Below are positions 42,832 through 51,908 of a stretch of DNA of 64,000 nt, one piece after another (position 1 is the first letter of the stretch; every line of letters starts with the position of its first letter). The notes below the pieces were generated by a model. The model worked only from the letters and a program-made list of their open reading frames with translations, ran no database searches and was not told the DNA's origin. The translations under genes were made by a program, and so were the position numbers. Source of the DNA: JAUYQR01 sp963822435 (lineage in GTDB: Bacteria; Pseudomonadota; Alphaproteobacteria; Rhodobacterales; Rhodobacteraceae); NCBI GenBank assembly GCA_963822435.1, contig CAWGHN010000005.1:124001-188000 (forward strand), written 5' to 3'.

Positions 42832-43755
42832 TCATTTCGCGATGTCCGACAGGCGCACGCCGAAGACCCGCATCATCAGGCTGACGAAGAGGGTGCAGAC
42901 GATCAGGAGGAGGAAGGCGAAGGCGGCGCCGGTGTTCCAGTCGGCCTCTTCCAGCATCACGCCCTGAATGGTCTGGGTGAACCAGCCCGAGGTGGTGGAG
43001 CCGAGGAGCGAGGGCACCAGCAGCGAGCCGGCGGACAGCATGAACACCATCACCGCGCCCGACGCGATGCCGGGCTTGGCGTGCGGCAGGATCACACGCC
43101 AATGCGTGCGCCACCAGGGCGAGCCAAGGTCTTCGGCGGCCTCGATCTGGTTTGAATCCAGCGATTGCATGGCGTTGTAGAGCGGGAACAGCATGAACAG
43201 GACATAGGTATAGACCAGACCGATGATCACCGGACTGAAGCCTGCGATCCAGCGGATTTCGCTGTCGATGATCCCGAGCGACATCAGGGCCACGTTCAGC
43301 GGGCCCTTGAAGGCAAGGATGATGAACCATGCGAAGGAGCGCAGGATTTCCGACACCCAGAGCGGCACGAACAGCAAAAGGAACAGCGTCGGCAGCGATT
43401 TCGGCGCGACAATCTTGGCGAGATAATAGGCCAGAGGATAGGCCAGCGCGAAGGTGATCAGGGTGACGACGGCGGAATAGAAAATCGTCAGGATGAACAC
43501 CTTGACCCGCACCGGCACCTCGAATGTGATCCCCAGCACCGTCAAGTCGGCGTTGGCGCCAAGGATGCGGCCGTAGTTCGCGAAGGAATAGACATCCTTC
43601 GGCCCGCCCACTTCGGTCACCGGAAGGTAGGGGCGGAACGAGCTTTCGAACATGGTGAGGTTGGGCAGGATCAGCAGGATCAGAATCCAGAAGGCGGTGA
43701 CCAGAAGGATCATCGTCGTGAGGCCGGTGCCGTAGCGTTTGAACATGTCGTGCAT
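42832..43755 (-). CDS. PotB/PotH-like ABC transporter permease
   Basis: A 307-residue permease. Helix 1 is MILLVTAFWILILLILPNL. VPLWVSEILRSFAWFIIL and the coupling motif EAAEDLGSPWWRTHWRVILP are typical of PotB/PotH-like proteins, and LLVPSLLGSTTSGWFTQTIQ follows. Partner of the permease downstream. Only 3 bases separate it from the ATPase stop. Confidence 0.9.
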   Translation of the reverse strand: MHDMFKRYGTGLTTMILLVTAFWILILLILPNLTMFESSFRPYLPVTEVGGPKDVYSFANYGRILGANADLTVLGITFEVPVRVKVFILTIFYSAVVTLITFALAYPLAYYLAKIVAPKSLPTLFLLLFVPLWVSEILRSFAWFIILAFKGPLNVALMSLGIIDSEIRWIAGFSPVIIGLVYTYVLFMLFPLYNAMQSLDSNQIEAAEDLGSPWWRTHWRVILPHAKPGIASGAVMVFMLSAGSLLVPSLLGSTTSGWFTQTIQGVMLEEADWNTGAAFAFLLLIVCTLFVSLMMRVFGVRLSDIAK

Positions 43756-43758
43756 GGG

Positions 43759-44844
43759 TCAGCCCCTTGCAACGGAGGCGTCGGGCAGGATCGCGGCGAC
43801 GGCGGGATCAAAGCTGACATGCAGCCGGGTGCCAACGGCGGGCACCGGGGCGGAGCCGTCGTTGCGCAGTTCCGAAAGAAAGGTCATGCCGCTGTCGGAT
43901 TGCGCGTGGACCGAGATGAAGTTGCCCTCGAAGGCGACCTCGGTGACGGTCACGGGGGTGGAGTTTTCGGCGGTCGGGCTGTCGCTGAAGCGCATGTGTT
44001 CGGGGCGGACGTAAAGCTTGACGCTTTGGCCCGAGACGCCATCGGCAATGCGGGCGCGGAAGCGGCCGTGGGGCGTTTCCATCACCGCAAAGCCGCCGGA
44101 AGGCGCGGCGACGGCGCCGGTCAACACGTTGTTTTCACCGACGAACGAGGCGACAAAGCCGTTGACCGGGTTGTTGTAGATGTCGCGCGGGTTCGACACC
44201 TGTTGCAGTCTACCCTGGCTCATTACACCGACGCGGTCGGACATCGCCAGCGCCTCGCCCTGATCATGGGTGATGTAGATGAAGGTCACGCCGGTGCGTT
44301 TCTGGATGGCGCGCAGTTCGGCGCGCATGTGCTGGCGCAGCTTCAGGTCCAGCGCCGAGAGGGGTTCATCAAGGAGCATGACCGAGGGTTCGACCGCCAG
44401 CGCGCGGGCGATGGCGACGCGCTGTTTCTGGCCGCCGGAAAGCTGGCTGACCATCTTGTCGGCGGCACCGGGAAGGTCCACCAGGGCAAGCAGGTCCTCG
44501 GCCCGTTTGCGGCGGGTGGCCTTGTCGACGCCGCGCACTTCAAGCCCGAAGGCAATGTTTTCCCAGATCGGCATCAGGGGGAAAAGTGCCAGGTTCTGGA
44601 AGATCAGCGCGGTCGGGCGCTGGTTCGGGCGCTGGCCCCGGACATCCTTGCCGCCGATGCGGATCACGCCACCGGTGGGTTCGATGAAGCCCGAAATCAT
44701 GCGCAGGATGGTGGTCTTGCCACAGCCAGAGGGGCCGAGGAAGGAAAAGAACTCTCCCGGCTGGATCGACACGTTCACAGTATCGACCGCGCGGAACGAA
44801 CCAAAATCGCAGACGACGTTATCAAGATCAATCCCAGCGCTCAT
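43759..44844 (-). CDS. PotA/PotG-like ABC transporter ATPase
   Basis: A 361-residue ATPase. Walker A is LGPSGCGKTTILRMI, the signature is LSGGQKQR, Walker B is VMLLDEPLSALD, and the H-loop is IYITHDQGEALAMSDR. The C-terminal TOBE domain starts near residue 280 (VKLYVRPEHMRF). I chose the ATG at 44844 (MSAGIDLDNVVCDFG). A stem-loop in the upstream gap probably lowers its expression relative to the binding protein. Confidence 0.9.
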   Translation of the reverse strand: MSAGIDLDNVVCDFGSFRAVDTVNVSIQPGEFFSFLGPSGCGKTTILRMISGFIEPTGGVIRIGGKDVRGQRPNQRPTALIFQNLALFPLMPIWENIAFGLEVRGVDKATRRKRAEDLLALVDLPGAADKMVSQLSGGQKQRVAIARALAVEPSVMLLDEPLSALDLKLRQHMRAELRAIQKRTGVTFIYITHDQGEALAMSDRVGVMSQGRLQQVSNPRDIYNNPVNGFVASFVGENNVLTGAVAAPSGGFAVMETPHGRFRARIADGVSGQSVKLYVRPEHMRFSDSPTAENSTPVTVTEVAFEGNFISVHAQSDSGMTFLSELRNDGSAPVPAVGTRLHVSFDPAVAAILPDASVARG

Positions 44845-44951
44845 TGCGGCGTCCCATCCCCAGGTCGTTTTTTTTATTGTCTTGCCAGTCAACTTAAAGA
44901 GGCCCCGTACGTCGCGCAACGGAATTGGCTTGACGGGGGGCAGAAATGCAG

Positions 44952-44977
44952 ACGCCGGGTCGTTGCAGACCCGGCGT
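44952..44977 (-). other. Intercistronic stem-loop
   Basis: ACGCCGGGTC (44952..44961) pairs perfectly with GACCCGGCGT (44968..44977) around a 6-base loop. It lies 22 to 47 bases after the binding-protein stop and ahead of the ATPase gene. It lacks a good T-tract and probably acts as a partial terminator or mRNA stabiliser that favours binding-protein synthesis. Confidence 0.65.
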
Positions 44978-44998
44978 GCGCAGATTTCAGACCAAGGA

Positions 44999-46126
44999 TC
45001 AGGAAGCCTTGTACTTGTCAGCGTATTCGCCGCGCTTGGCGAGGAATTCGGCCGACTGGTCGGGCCACCACCACAGGGCAGCCAGCTTGGCATCGTCGAA
45101 GGCGGAGTTGTAGTATTCGGCCACGGCCGGGTCCATGCCGGCAGCGCCACCCTTGCCGACCGGGTTCGACGAGAAGGCGGTGGCCCAGAGGGCAGAGCCT
45201 TCGGCGGTCGAGACCCACTTGGCGAATTCGTGCGCCTGGTCGACGTTGGTGGCGTTCTTGACCAGCACGAAGCCCTGGTGCCAGGCGAAGGCGCCTTCGG
45301 CCGGGGCCATGTAGCCGTACCCGTCGTTACGCAGGTTGAAGCCGGTCGAATCCCAGCACAGGCCCACGGTCGCGCCGTTGGCCACGAAACCGGCGTTGGC
45401 TTCGTTTTCACCCGACCAGAACTGGACGACGTTGCCCTTGGCCTTGACGGCTTCGGCCAGCGCGATGTCCCACAGTTCGGTCATTGCGGCCATGTCGGTG
45501 TAGCCGTCCATCCACGGACGCGGCAGTTTGCCGGTCGCGTCAAGCCAGCGGCCCATTGCGGCAAGGGCCGAGTGAGGGCGCAGAACGACCTGGTTGGCCG
45601 GGTCGAACAGCGCGCCAAGCGACGGCGGATCACCAAGGACTGCCGATTCCTTGTTGTAGACCAGCGCCTCGGTGCCCCAGTTCGACGGGACGTAAAGGAG
45701 CTTGCCATCGGCACGCGAACGCTCACCAGCCGCGCCATCAGCGAGGCCCGGCAGGTAGTTGTCCATCGCCAGCTTGGATTCGTCCCAAGCGCCAAGAAGG
45801 CCGTTCGAGTTCCACGCACCGACGCGGTCGATGGTCGGTTCGATCACGTCGACGCCGCCGGCTTCGAGCGCGATCTTGGCCTGTGCCAGCATCGTGTCCT
45901 GGTCGGGCTGTTCGGTGAAGTTCACGGTGATGCCGGTGGCCGCGGTGAAGGCCGGGAACACTTTTTCGGCCAGAACCGGATAGCCGGCCCAGCCGGTGAA
46001 GTTCAGTTCGCCCGACGAGGCAAGCGCCTTGGACGAAATGATCGCCGGTGCGGCGAGGATGCCCATACCGGCGGCGGACCCTTGCAGGAACCGGCGGCGG
46101 CTGAAGGCGGAGGTGGTGTTTTTCAA
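44999..46126 (-). CDS. PotD/PotF-like ABC transporter substrate-binding protein (Tat-exported)
   Basis: A 375-residue periplasmic binding protein. The twin-arginine signal is SRRRFLQGSAAGMGILAAPA, with cleavage near ALAS (about residue 37). The mature part is a spermidine/putrescine-type fold (LNFTGWAGYPVLAEKVFPAF, VDVIEPTIDRVGAW, WGTEALVYNKE). The ligand is not predictable: this group also carries other small cations. It is first in a four-gene transporter operon; about 300 bases of upstream sequence hold its promoter. Confidence 0.9.
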   Translation of the reverse strand: MKNTTSAFSRRRFLQGSAAGMGILAAPAIISSKALASSGELNFTGWAGYPVLAEKVFPAFTAATGITVNFTEQPDQDTMLAQAKIALEAGGVDVIEPTIDRVGAWNSNGLLGAWDESKLAMDNYLPGLADGAAGERSRADGKLLYVPSNWGTEALVYNKESAVLGDPPSLGALFDPANQVVLRPHSALAAMGRWLDATGKLPRPWMDGYTDMAAMTELWDIALAEAVKAKGNVVQFWSGENEANAGFVANGATVGLCWDSTGFNLRNDGYGYMAPAEGAFAWHQGFVLVKNATNVDQAHEFAKWVSTAEGSALWATAFSSNPVGKGGAAGMDPAVAEYYNSAFDDAKLAALWWWPDQSAEFLAKRGEYADKYKAS

Positions 46127-46430
46127 GGTCAGTCTCCCTAGTTGTCGATAATTCCTGGCGACGGGCTGTTCCGGTTCATGCCGGGTTATTGGCGGCCGTC
46201 GCTCTGACGCAGCAGCACGATGCGCATCTTCTGTAACAATGGTTCGGCAGAAGATCCCCCAGCGACCTGCGGTGGAACCTTACGATGCTTGTGGGTAGCA
46301 CTGTCAACGAAGCATTGTGACAAGTGTGCGATCCGGCGGTAACTTTCGCGCATTTGGCCGCCGGGGCGGCAGGGCCTGCAAGCAATTGCGGCAGATCAAT
46401 GGGCGGCGGGCGAGATCTGGGCGCAGCGGA
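46127..46430. other. Intergenic region upstream of the PotD-like operon
   Basis: No credible gene is seen. An inverted repeat, TGTCA-N11-TGACA (46302..46322), could be an operator of the minus-strand transporter operon. The region also receives the modC 3' end. No T-tract terminator is obvious. Confidence 0.45.
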
Positions 46431-47504
46431 TCAACCTGCGGCTGTGACGCCGACATCGCCTTGCGCCACCGCCACGGATTTCACGATCAGGTGGAGGTGT
46501 TGGCCAGGACGTACGTCAAGCGCGTGTGCCGAGCGGCGGGTGATGCGGGCCAGCAGGCGCTGACCGCCGACATCAAGCTGCACCAGCATTCCGGGGCCGT
46601 CGCCGGGGCGCACGGCCAGAACCACACCGGGAAGGATGTTCAGCGCCGACAGGCCTTCGGGACGGGTGCGTGACAGGATCACATCCTGTGCTGCGATGCG
46701 GATGCGCACCTTGCGCCCGACCGGGCCGGAGATCGCTGGCAACCACAACGGGCCAGCGCCGGTTTCCAGCCGGGTCAGGCCATCCGCGTCGTGCGCGGCG
46801 ATGCGGGCGGTCAGCACCGAGCCCGCATCGCGCAGGCCGAGGATCGGCGCGGTGTCGGGATCGGACAGGATTTCGGCCGCTGGCCCGGACCGGATCACAC
46901 GGCCCGCGTCCATCACCACGATGGTGGTGGCAAGGCGGGCCACCTCGGACAGGGAATGGCTGACGTAAAGGATCGGCAACCCGGTCTCGTCGCGCAGGCG
47001 TTCGATGTAGGGCAGGATCTCGGCCTTGCGCGCCTCGTCCAGCGCGGCGAGGGGTTCGTCCATCAGCAGGAGGCGCGGGTCTGACAGCAGCGCCCGACCG
47101 ATGGCGACACGGCTTTTCTCGCCACCCGACAGTGCGGCGGGGCGGCGGTCCAAGAGCGGGGCGATATCAAGGAGTGTGACGATCTGGTCAAAGCCCGCAG
47201 CCGGGCGGCGGCGAACGAAGCCGCCGTAGCGCAGGTTCTGGCGCACGGTAAGGTGCGGGAACAGGCGGGCGTCCTGAAACACATACCCGACGCGGCGAGC
47301 AGGGGTTGGCAGGTTCGACAGGGTGACGCCGTCAAGGTCCACCCGTCCCGCATCGGGGCGAAAAAGGCCCGCGACGGCGTTGACCACCGTGGTCTTGCCA
47401 GAGCCGGAGCGGCCGAAAAGGCAGGTCAGCCCCGCAGGCGCGGCAAACGCCACATCCAGCGCAAAGTCACCCAAGCGGTGCTGAAGGGACACCCGCAGCG
47501 TCAT
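46431..47504 (-). CDS. modC: Molybdate ABC transporter ATP-binding protein
   Basis: A 357-residue ATPase. Walker A is FGRSGSGKTTVVN, the signature is LSGGEKSR (the ModC variant of the usual LSGGQ), Walker B is LLLMDEPLAALD, and the H-loop is YVSHSLSEVARLA. The C-terminal TOBE (Mop) domain that senses molybdate covers roughly residues 285-350, with SALNILPGVV and VGGQRLLARITRRSA. The ATG at 47504 overlaps the modB stop (ATGA). Confidence 0.95.
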   Translation of the reverse strand: MTLRVSLQHRLGDFALDVAFAAPAGLTCLFGRSGSGKTTVVNAVAGLFRPDAGRVDLDGVTLSNLPTPARRVGYVFQDARLFPHLTVRQNLRYGGFVRRRPAAGFDQIVTLLDIAPLLDRRPAALSGGEKSRVAIGRALLSDPRLLLMDEPLAALDEARKAEILPYIERLRDETGLPILYVSHSLSEVARLATTIVVMDAGRVIRSGPAAEILSDPDTAPILGLRDAGSVLTARIAAHDADGLTRLETGAGPLWLPAISGPVGRKVRIRIAAQDVILSRTRPEGLSALNILPGVVLAVRPGDGPGMLVQLDVGGQRLLARITRRSAHALDVRPGQHLHLIVKSVAVAQGDVGVTAAG

Positions 47505-48199
47505 TGGCCAGCCACCCGGCGCGCGATGCGGCGCGACACCCATTCCGAGGCGATGAGGGCGGCCATCGCCACCGCGACCGAGATCAGGACAAGGCGCAGG
47601 GCAGAGGATTCGCCCCCCGGAACCTGCAGGAAGGCGTAGATCGCCGAGGGCAGGGTCTGGGTCTGGCCGGGAATGTTGGAGACGAAGGTGATGGTGGCGC
47701 CAAACTCGCCCATCGCCTTGGCGAAGGCGAGGATCACGCCTGCGACGATGCCGGGCAGGATCAGCGGCAGGGTGACGGTCAGAAACACCACGGGCCGCGA
47801 TGCGCCAAGGGTGGCGGCGGCCTGTTCCAGACGCGGATCAACCGCCTCGATCGACAGGCGGATGGCGCGGACCATCAGGGGAAAGGCCATCACGGCGGCG
47901 GCCAGCGCGGCCCCGGTCCAGCGAAAGGCCAGCGTGATGCCGAAGGTGTCGTAAAGGAAGGCTCCGACCGGGCCGCTGCGACCGAAGGTGACGAGGAGGA
48001 GGTAGCCGGTGACCACGGGTGGCAGGATCAGCGGCAGGTGGACCAGACCGTTCAACAAGGTGCGGCCCGGAAAGGTCCAGCGGGCAAGGGCGTGGGCGGC
48101 AAGGATACCGAGGGGCAGGCTGACTAGTGTGGCCCAGACAGACACGCGCAGCGACAAAAGCAGCGCCTGCCATTCCTCGGCGCCCAGCGGGTTTGTCAC
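47501..48199 (-). CDS. modB: Molybdate ABC transporter permease
   Basis: A 232-residue permease with five or six helices (VSVWATLVSLPLGILAAHALA, HLPLILPPVVTGYLLLVTFG, WTGAALAAAVMAFPLMVRAI). The coupling motif is EQAAATLGASRPVVFLTVTLP, and it ends with EFGATITFVSNIPGQTQTLP split, typical of ModB. It overlaps both modA and modC by 4 bases (ATGA at each junction). Confidence 0.95.
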   Translation of the reverse strand: MTNPLGAEEWQALLLSLRVSVWATLVSLPLGILAAHALARWTFPGRTLLNGLVHLPLILPPVVTGYLLLVTFGRSGPVGAFLYDTFGITLAFRWTGAALAAAVMAFPLMVRAIRLSIEAVDPRLEQAAATLGASRPVVFLTVTLPLILPGIVAGVILAFAKAMGEFGATITFVSNIPGQTQTLPSAIYAFLQVPGGESSALRLVLISVAVAMAALIASEWVSRRIARRVAGQ

Positions 48200-48963
48200 T
48201 TGGCGCCCAGCACGGTGAAGCCCTGCGCGGTAAAGATTGCCTGCGCGGCGGGAGAGGATAGAAAATCGAGGAAAGCCGCCGCTTCGGGCGAGGCGAGGGT
48301 GGTCAGCGCGGCGGGGTAGATGATCGGGCGGTGGCTGGTGTCGGGAAAGGTGGCGACGATGCTGACGGCGTCCTGGTCGGCGATGGCGTCGGAGAGGTAG
48401 ACCACCCCCAGCGGCGCCTCGCCCAAGGCGACGAATTGCAGGGCCGCGCGCACGTTTTCAGATTGCACGACGCTGTCCTTGACGCCGTCCCACAGCCCGA
48501 GGGCGGTCAGCGCCTCGCGTCCGTATTGGCCGGCGGGGACGCTGTCGACCATCGCCATCGACAGCTTGCCGCCATCCAGGCGCGCCGCAAGGTCGGTCGA
48601 GGCGTCAAGCCGGATCGGGGTAACGGCAGGACCGTGGGCGATTAGGACAAGCTGGTTGCCCAGAAGGTCGACCCGGCTGTCGGGCCGCAGAAGGCCCGCT
48701 TCCGCAACGCTGTCCATCCATTCCGGCGAGGCAGAGACGAACACCTCGGCCGGGGCGCCGGCGAGGATCTGCTTGGCCAAGGCTGGGCTGCCGGCATAGG
48801 AAATCGCGGCATTGTTGCCGGTTTCGGCGCGCCACGCGGCGGCGACCGCATCCAACGCGGTCTTGAGGCTGGAGGCGGCAAACACGGTGACTTCAGCCGC
48901 CGAGACGGGCAGCGACAGCAGCGACAGCAGCGACAGCAGTGCGGCAAGGCGCCAGACGGACAT
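48196..48963 (-). CDS. modA: Molybdate ABC transporter substrate-binding protein
   Basis: A 255-residue periplasmic molybdate-binding protein. The signal peptide is MSVWRLAALLSLLSLLSLPV, cut near SAA. The mature protein starts EVTVFAASSLKTALDAV, holding the oxyanion-binding Ser pair, and continues ISYAGSPALAKQI, DSVPAGQYGREAL and GVVYLSDAIAD. The hydrophobic core of the signal is encoded by three exact 9-bp repeats. I chose the ATG at 48963. It is first in modABC, directly after the modE-like gene. Confidence 0.93.
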   Translation of the reverse strand: MSVWRLAALLSLLSLLSLPVSAAEVTVFAASSLKTALDAVAAAWRAETGNNAAISYAGSPALAKQILAGAPAEVFVSASPEWMDSVAEAGLLRPDSRVDLLGNQLVLIAHGPAVTPIRLDASTDLAARLDGGKLSMAMVDSVPAGQYGREALTALGLWDGVKDSVVQSENVRAALQFVALGEAPLGVVYLSDAIADQDAVSIVATFPDTSHRPIIYPAALTTLASPEAAAFLDFLSSPAAQAIFTAQGFTVLGAK

Positions 48964-49023
48964 GGCCAGGGTTTCCTTTTTGCCAGCAAAGCATAACAGC
49001 AGGCTAGGATAGCTTGGCAAGCG

Positions 49024-49383
49024 TTATTTCCGGCTAGACATATCGCCAAGCAAGGCCGTGATCCGCGCGATATCCCCGGCGCAGGCGGCTTCGGTGTGCG
49101 CCAGCATCGAGCGGTAGGCGTTCAGAACGGTTTGCCCCGCTTCGGTCAGGCTGGCGCCGCCGCCCCCTGCCCCGCCGCGCGCGCTGACGACAAGGGGCGT
49201 GGCGAAGGCCGCGTTCACCTCTTCCACCAGCGACCAGGCGCGCTTGTAGCTCATGCCCATCGCGCGCCCTGCCGCCGAAATCGAGCCGGTCGCGGCAATG
49301 CCTGACAGAAGCTCGGCCTTGCCGGGGCCAAGGACCAGCCGGTCATCACACAAAAGCCGCAGGCGGAGCGAGGTCGCTGTCAT
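49024..49383 (-). CDS. ModE-type winged-helix regulator without molybdate-binding domains
   Basis: A regulator of about 119 residues: MTATSLRLRLLCDDRLVLGP, then GIAATGSISAAGRAMGMSYKRAWSLVEEVN split over the HTH, and ARGGAGGGGASLTEAGQTVL. This is the N-terminal DNA-binding domain of ModE. The two C-terminal molbindin domains are missing, as in the short ModE-like proteins of many alphaproteobacteria. The position next to modABC supports a molybdate role. The frame is open to an ATG at 49491, only 27 bases from the divergent ThuA gene. I prefer the start at 49383 because it leaves room for promoters. Confidence 0.8.
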   Translation of the reverse strand: MTATSLRLRLLCDDRLVLGPGKAELLSGIAATGSISAAGRAMGMSYKRAWSLVEEVNAAFATPLVVSARGGAGGGGASLTEAGQTVLNAYRSMLAHTEAACAGDIARITALLGDMSSRK

Positions 49384-49518
49384 CACCGCACGATCCGCGC
49401 TTGGCGCCCGGCTGGCAAGCGCCTTTCGTGCCTCCCGCATCTTGATTGAAAGCGCTTTGGAGACTAGCGTGTCCGCCTTGCTTGCAGCCATAGCCCGCAG
49501 GGGCCGAGGGAGACCACC

Positions 49519-50304
49519 ATGACCATTCGCGTCACCGTTTGGGGTGAAAATGTCCACGAACACAAGAACAAGGTCGTCGCGGAGGTTTACCCCAAAACCA
49601 TGCATGGCACGATTGCCGAAGCGTTGAACCACGCGGGTGGGATCACCGCATCGAGCGTCACCTTGCAGGATGACGAGCACGGGATGACCACCGAAAAGCT
49701 GGCCGCAACCGACGTGCTGATCTGGTGGGGTCACGCCGCGCATGGCGATGTGGATGACACGATCGTGGAGCGGGTCTGCGATGCGGTTTGGGGCGGTATG
49801 GGAATCATCTTCCTGCATTCGGCGCATTTTTCCAAACCGTTCAAGCGGCTGATGGGCGCGCCCTGCAACCTGTCGTGGCGCGAGGCGGGCGAGCGCGAGC
49901 GGCTTTGGGTGACCAGCCGCAACCACCCGATCGCGGCGGGCATACCTGACCATTTCGAGATCGAGCAGGAGGAGATGTATGGCGAACCCTTTGGCGTGCC
50001 CGAACCCTTGGAAACGGTGTTCATCTCGTGGTTTCAGGGCGGCGAGGTATTCCGGTCGGGCCTGACCTACAAGCGCGGGGCGGGCAACGTGTTCTACTTC
50101 CGTCCGGGGCATGAAACCTATCCGACCTATCATCTGCCGCTGGTGCAGCGGATCATCGCAAACGGTGTCCGCTGGGCGCACAATCCGGCGGCGCGGATCG
50201 CGGCACCAAACGAGGCGCCGAACCGGCCGGTTGCGGACGCACTGGAGCCGATTGTGGAACGCGGCCCGCGCCTGCACCATGACGGCGAGGCGGGGTATCG
50301 GTGA
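49519..50304 (+). CDS. ThuA domain-containing protein
   Basis: A 261-residue protein of the ThuA (trehalose utilisation) glutamine-amidotransferase-like fold. It begins IRVTVWGENVHEHKN and has TDVLIWWGHAAHGDV, MGIIFLHSAHFSKPF split, WVTSRNHPIAAGIPDHF and FYFRPGHETYPTYH. ThuA works with ThuB, a Gfo/Idh/MocA dehydrogenase, in disaccharide oxidation in Sinorhizobium; here too the next gene is Gfo/Idh/MocA and overlaps. The enzymatic activity of ThuA itself is not settled. A weak relative of the GntR operator is 44 bases upstream. Confidence 0.88.
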   Translation: MTIRVTVWGENVHEHKNKVVAEVYPKTMHGTIAEALNHAGGITASSVTLQDDEHGMTTEKLAATDVLIWWGHAAHGDVDDTIVERVCDAVWGGMGIIFLHSAHFSKPFKRLMGAPCNLSWREAGERERLWVTSRNHPIAAGIPDHFEIEQEEMYGEPFGVPEPLETVFISWFQGGEVFRSGLTYKRGAGNVFYFRPGHETYPTYHLPLVQRIIANGVRWAHNPAARIAAPNEAPNRPVADALEPIVERGPRLHHDGEAGYR

Positions 50305-51359
50305 TGCAATCTGTCCGGCTACTGATCATCGGCACCGGCGGCATGGCGAACAACCATGCCGAGGCGTTTGCGGCGATCCCCGGCGTGACGCTGGTGGGCG
50401 GGGTGGATACGCGGGCGGAAAATCTGGCGGCGTTTCGCGCAAGGCATGGCATCGAACGCGGCTTTGCCTCGGTTGACGAGGCGTTGAGCTGGGGCGAGTT
50501 CGACGCCGTCACGAACGTGACGCCCGATGCGGCGCATTACGCCACCACGATGCCGGTGATTGCGGCGGGCAAGCCTGTGTTGTGCGAAAAGCCGCTGGCC
50601 ACCAACGCTGCCCAGGCCACCGAAATGGCCGAGGCGGCGGCGCGGGCCGGGGTCGTCAACATGGTCAACCTGACCTACCGCAACGTGGCCGCCTTGCAAA
50701 AGGGTGCGGCGATGGTGCGGGAAGGTGCTGTCGGCACCGTCCGGCATTTCGAAGCGTCGTATCTGCAAAGCTGGCTGACCCAACCCGCCTGGGGCCATTG
50801 GGACCGCGAGGCGCAGTGGCTGTGGCGGCTGTCGACCGCGCATGGATCGAAAGGTGTGCTGGGGGACGTGGGCATCCATATCCTCGACTTTGCCACCTTC
50901 GTGGCGGGCATGGGCGCGCGCGAGGTATCTTGCCTGCTGGCCACCTTCGACAAGGCGCCGGGGGGGCGGATCGGGGAGTATGTGCTGGACGCCAACGACA
51001 GCGCCACGATGCAGGTGGTTCTGGACAACGGCGCGCTGGGCACGGTGGCCGCGACGCGCTTTGCCTCAGGCCATCTGAACGACCTGCGCTTGCGGATTTT
51101 TGGCGACAAGGGCGGGCTTGAGGTCAGCTTTGAAAACTCGGTCAGCCGTCTGCGCGCCTCGGTCGGGGATGACATGCCGACCGCGACCTGGCGCGAGGTG
51201 GAGTGTCCGGCGGTGCCGACGGTCTATCAGCGTTTCATCGCGGCGATCCGGGGCGAAGGCGCTGCGGAACCCGATTTCGCCCGCGGCGCGGTGTTGCAGC
51301 GCCTGCTCGATCAGGCCGAGGCATCGGCGGCGGCGGGCGGGCTGAAACGGGCGGTGTGA
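50301..51359 (+). CDS. Gfo/Idh/MocA family oxidoreductase (ThuB-like)
   Basis: A 352-residue NAD(P)-dependent sugar oxidoreductase. The Rossmann motif is LLIIGTGGMANNHAEAF, the EKP motif with catalytic Lys is CEKPLATN, and the C-terminal domain has HGSKGVLGDVGIHILDFATF split, with the catalytic Asp/His pair DVGIH. The start is GTG 50301 or ATG 50304, overlapping the ThuA gene by 4 bases or 1 base. With ThuA it probably oxidises a disaccharide or sugar alcohol to a 3-keto form (inference from Sinorhizobium ThuAB). Confidence 0.9.
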   Translation: MMQSVRLLIIGTGGMANNHAEAFAAIPGVTLVGGVDTRAENLAAFRARHGIERGFASVDEALSWGEFDAVTNVTPDAAHYATTMPVIAAGKPVLCEKPLATNAAQATEMAEAAARAGVVNMVNLTYRNVAALQKGAAMVREGAVGTVRHFEASYLQSWLTQPAWGHWDREAQWLWRLSTAHGSKGVLGDVGIHILDFATFVAGMGAREVSCLLATFDKAPGGRIGEYVLDANDSATMQVVLDNGALGTVAATRFASGHLNDLRLRIFGDKGGLEVSFENSVSRLRASVGDDMPTATWREVECPAVPTVYQRFIAAIRGEGAAEPDFARGAVLQRLLDQAEASAAAGGLKRAV

Positions 51360-51374
51360 CCGGGAGGGGTCCGC

Positions 51375-51905
51375 ATGGCGAAATTTGTCGTATCCATGAA
51401 CGTGTCTTTGGACGGCTATGTGGACCACGAGGGGTTCGCACCGGGGCCCGAGTTGTTCCGCCACTGGATCGAACAGGTGCGTGGCGCGACGGCCAGCCTT
51501 TACGGGCGGCGGATCTACGAGATCATGCGTTACTGGGAAACCCCGCTGGCAGAGTGGACCGACGACCATCGCGCCTTCGCGGCGGCGTGGCTGGCCCAAC
51601 CGAAGTGGGTCGCCTCCACGACACTCGCTACGGTCGGGTCGAACGCGACGCTGGTGAGCGCGGATATCGAGTCTTGCGCGCGGCGGCTGAAAGCCGATCT
51701 TGACGGTGAAGTGGCGGTGTCCGGCACGGTCCTTGCACAGACCTTGGGCGAAATCGGCCTGATCGACGAATACCGTCTCTACTATCACCCTGTCGTGCTT
51801 GGGCGCGGGAAGCCGTTCTTTGCAGGCCCGCTGCCAAGGTTGCGTCTCGTTGCGAGCGAGCGGATCACCGAAGACGTGATCCGGTTGACCTATGCGCGCG
51901 CATGA
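51375..51905 (+). CDS. Dihydrofolate reductase family protein (RibD C-terminal-like)
   Basis: A 176-residue protein: MAKFVVSMNVSLDGYVDHEG is the family signature (SLDGYV), followed by LYGRRIYEIMRYW, VSGTVLAQTLGEIGLIDEYR split and YHPVVLGRGKPFF. These stand-alone YyaP/YwjB-type reductases resemble the reductase half of RibD; substrates are mostly unknown. It is 15 bases after the oxidoreductase, probably co-transcribed, and convergent with murD. Confidence 0.88.
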   Translation: MAKFVVSMNVSLDGYVDHEGFAPGPELFRHWIEQVRGATASLYGRRIYEIMRYWETPLAEWTDDHRAFAAAWLAQPKWVASTTLATVGSNATLVSADIESCARRLKADLDGEVAVSGTVLAQTLGEIGLIDEYRLYYHPVVLGRGKPFFAGPLPRLRLVASERITEDVIRLTYARA

Positions 51906-51908
51906 CGT

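Noticed and set aside
43165..45261. A long plus-strand open frame opposite the PotA/PotB-like genes
   Set aside because: Shadow frame of the transporter genes; no domain or ribosome site.
48964..49023. A ModE-type Mo-box upstream of modA
   Set aside because: Only a poor imperfect dyad is visible in the 60-base gap; it does not match the ATATA-rich consensus well enough to report as a site.
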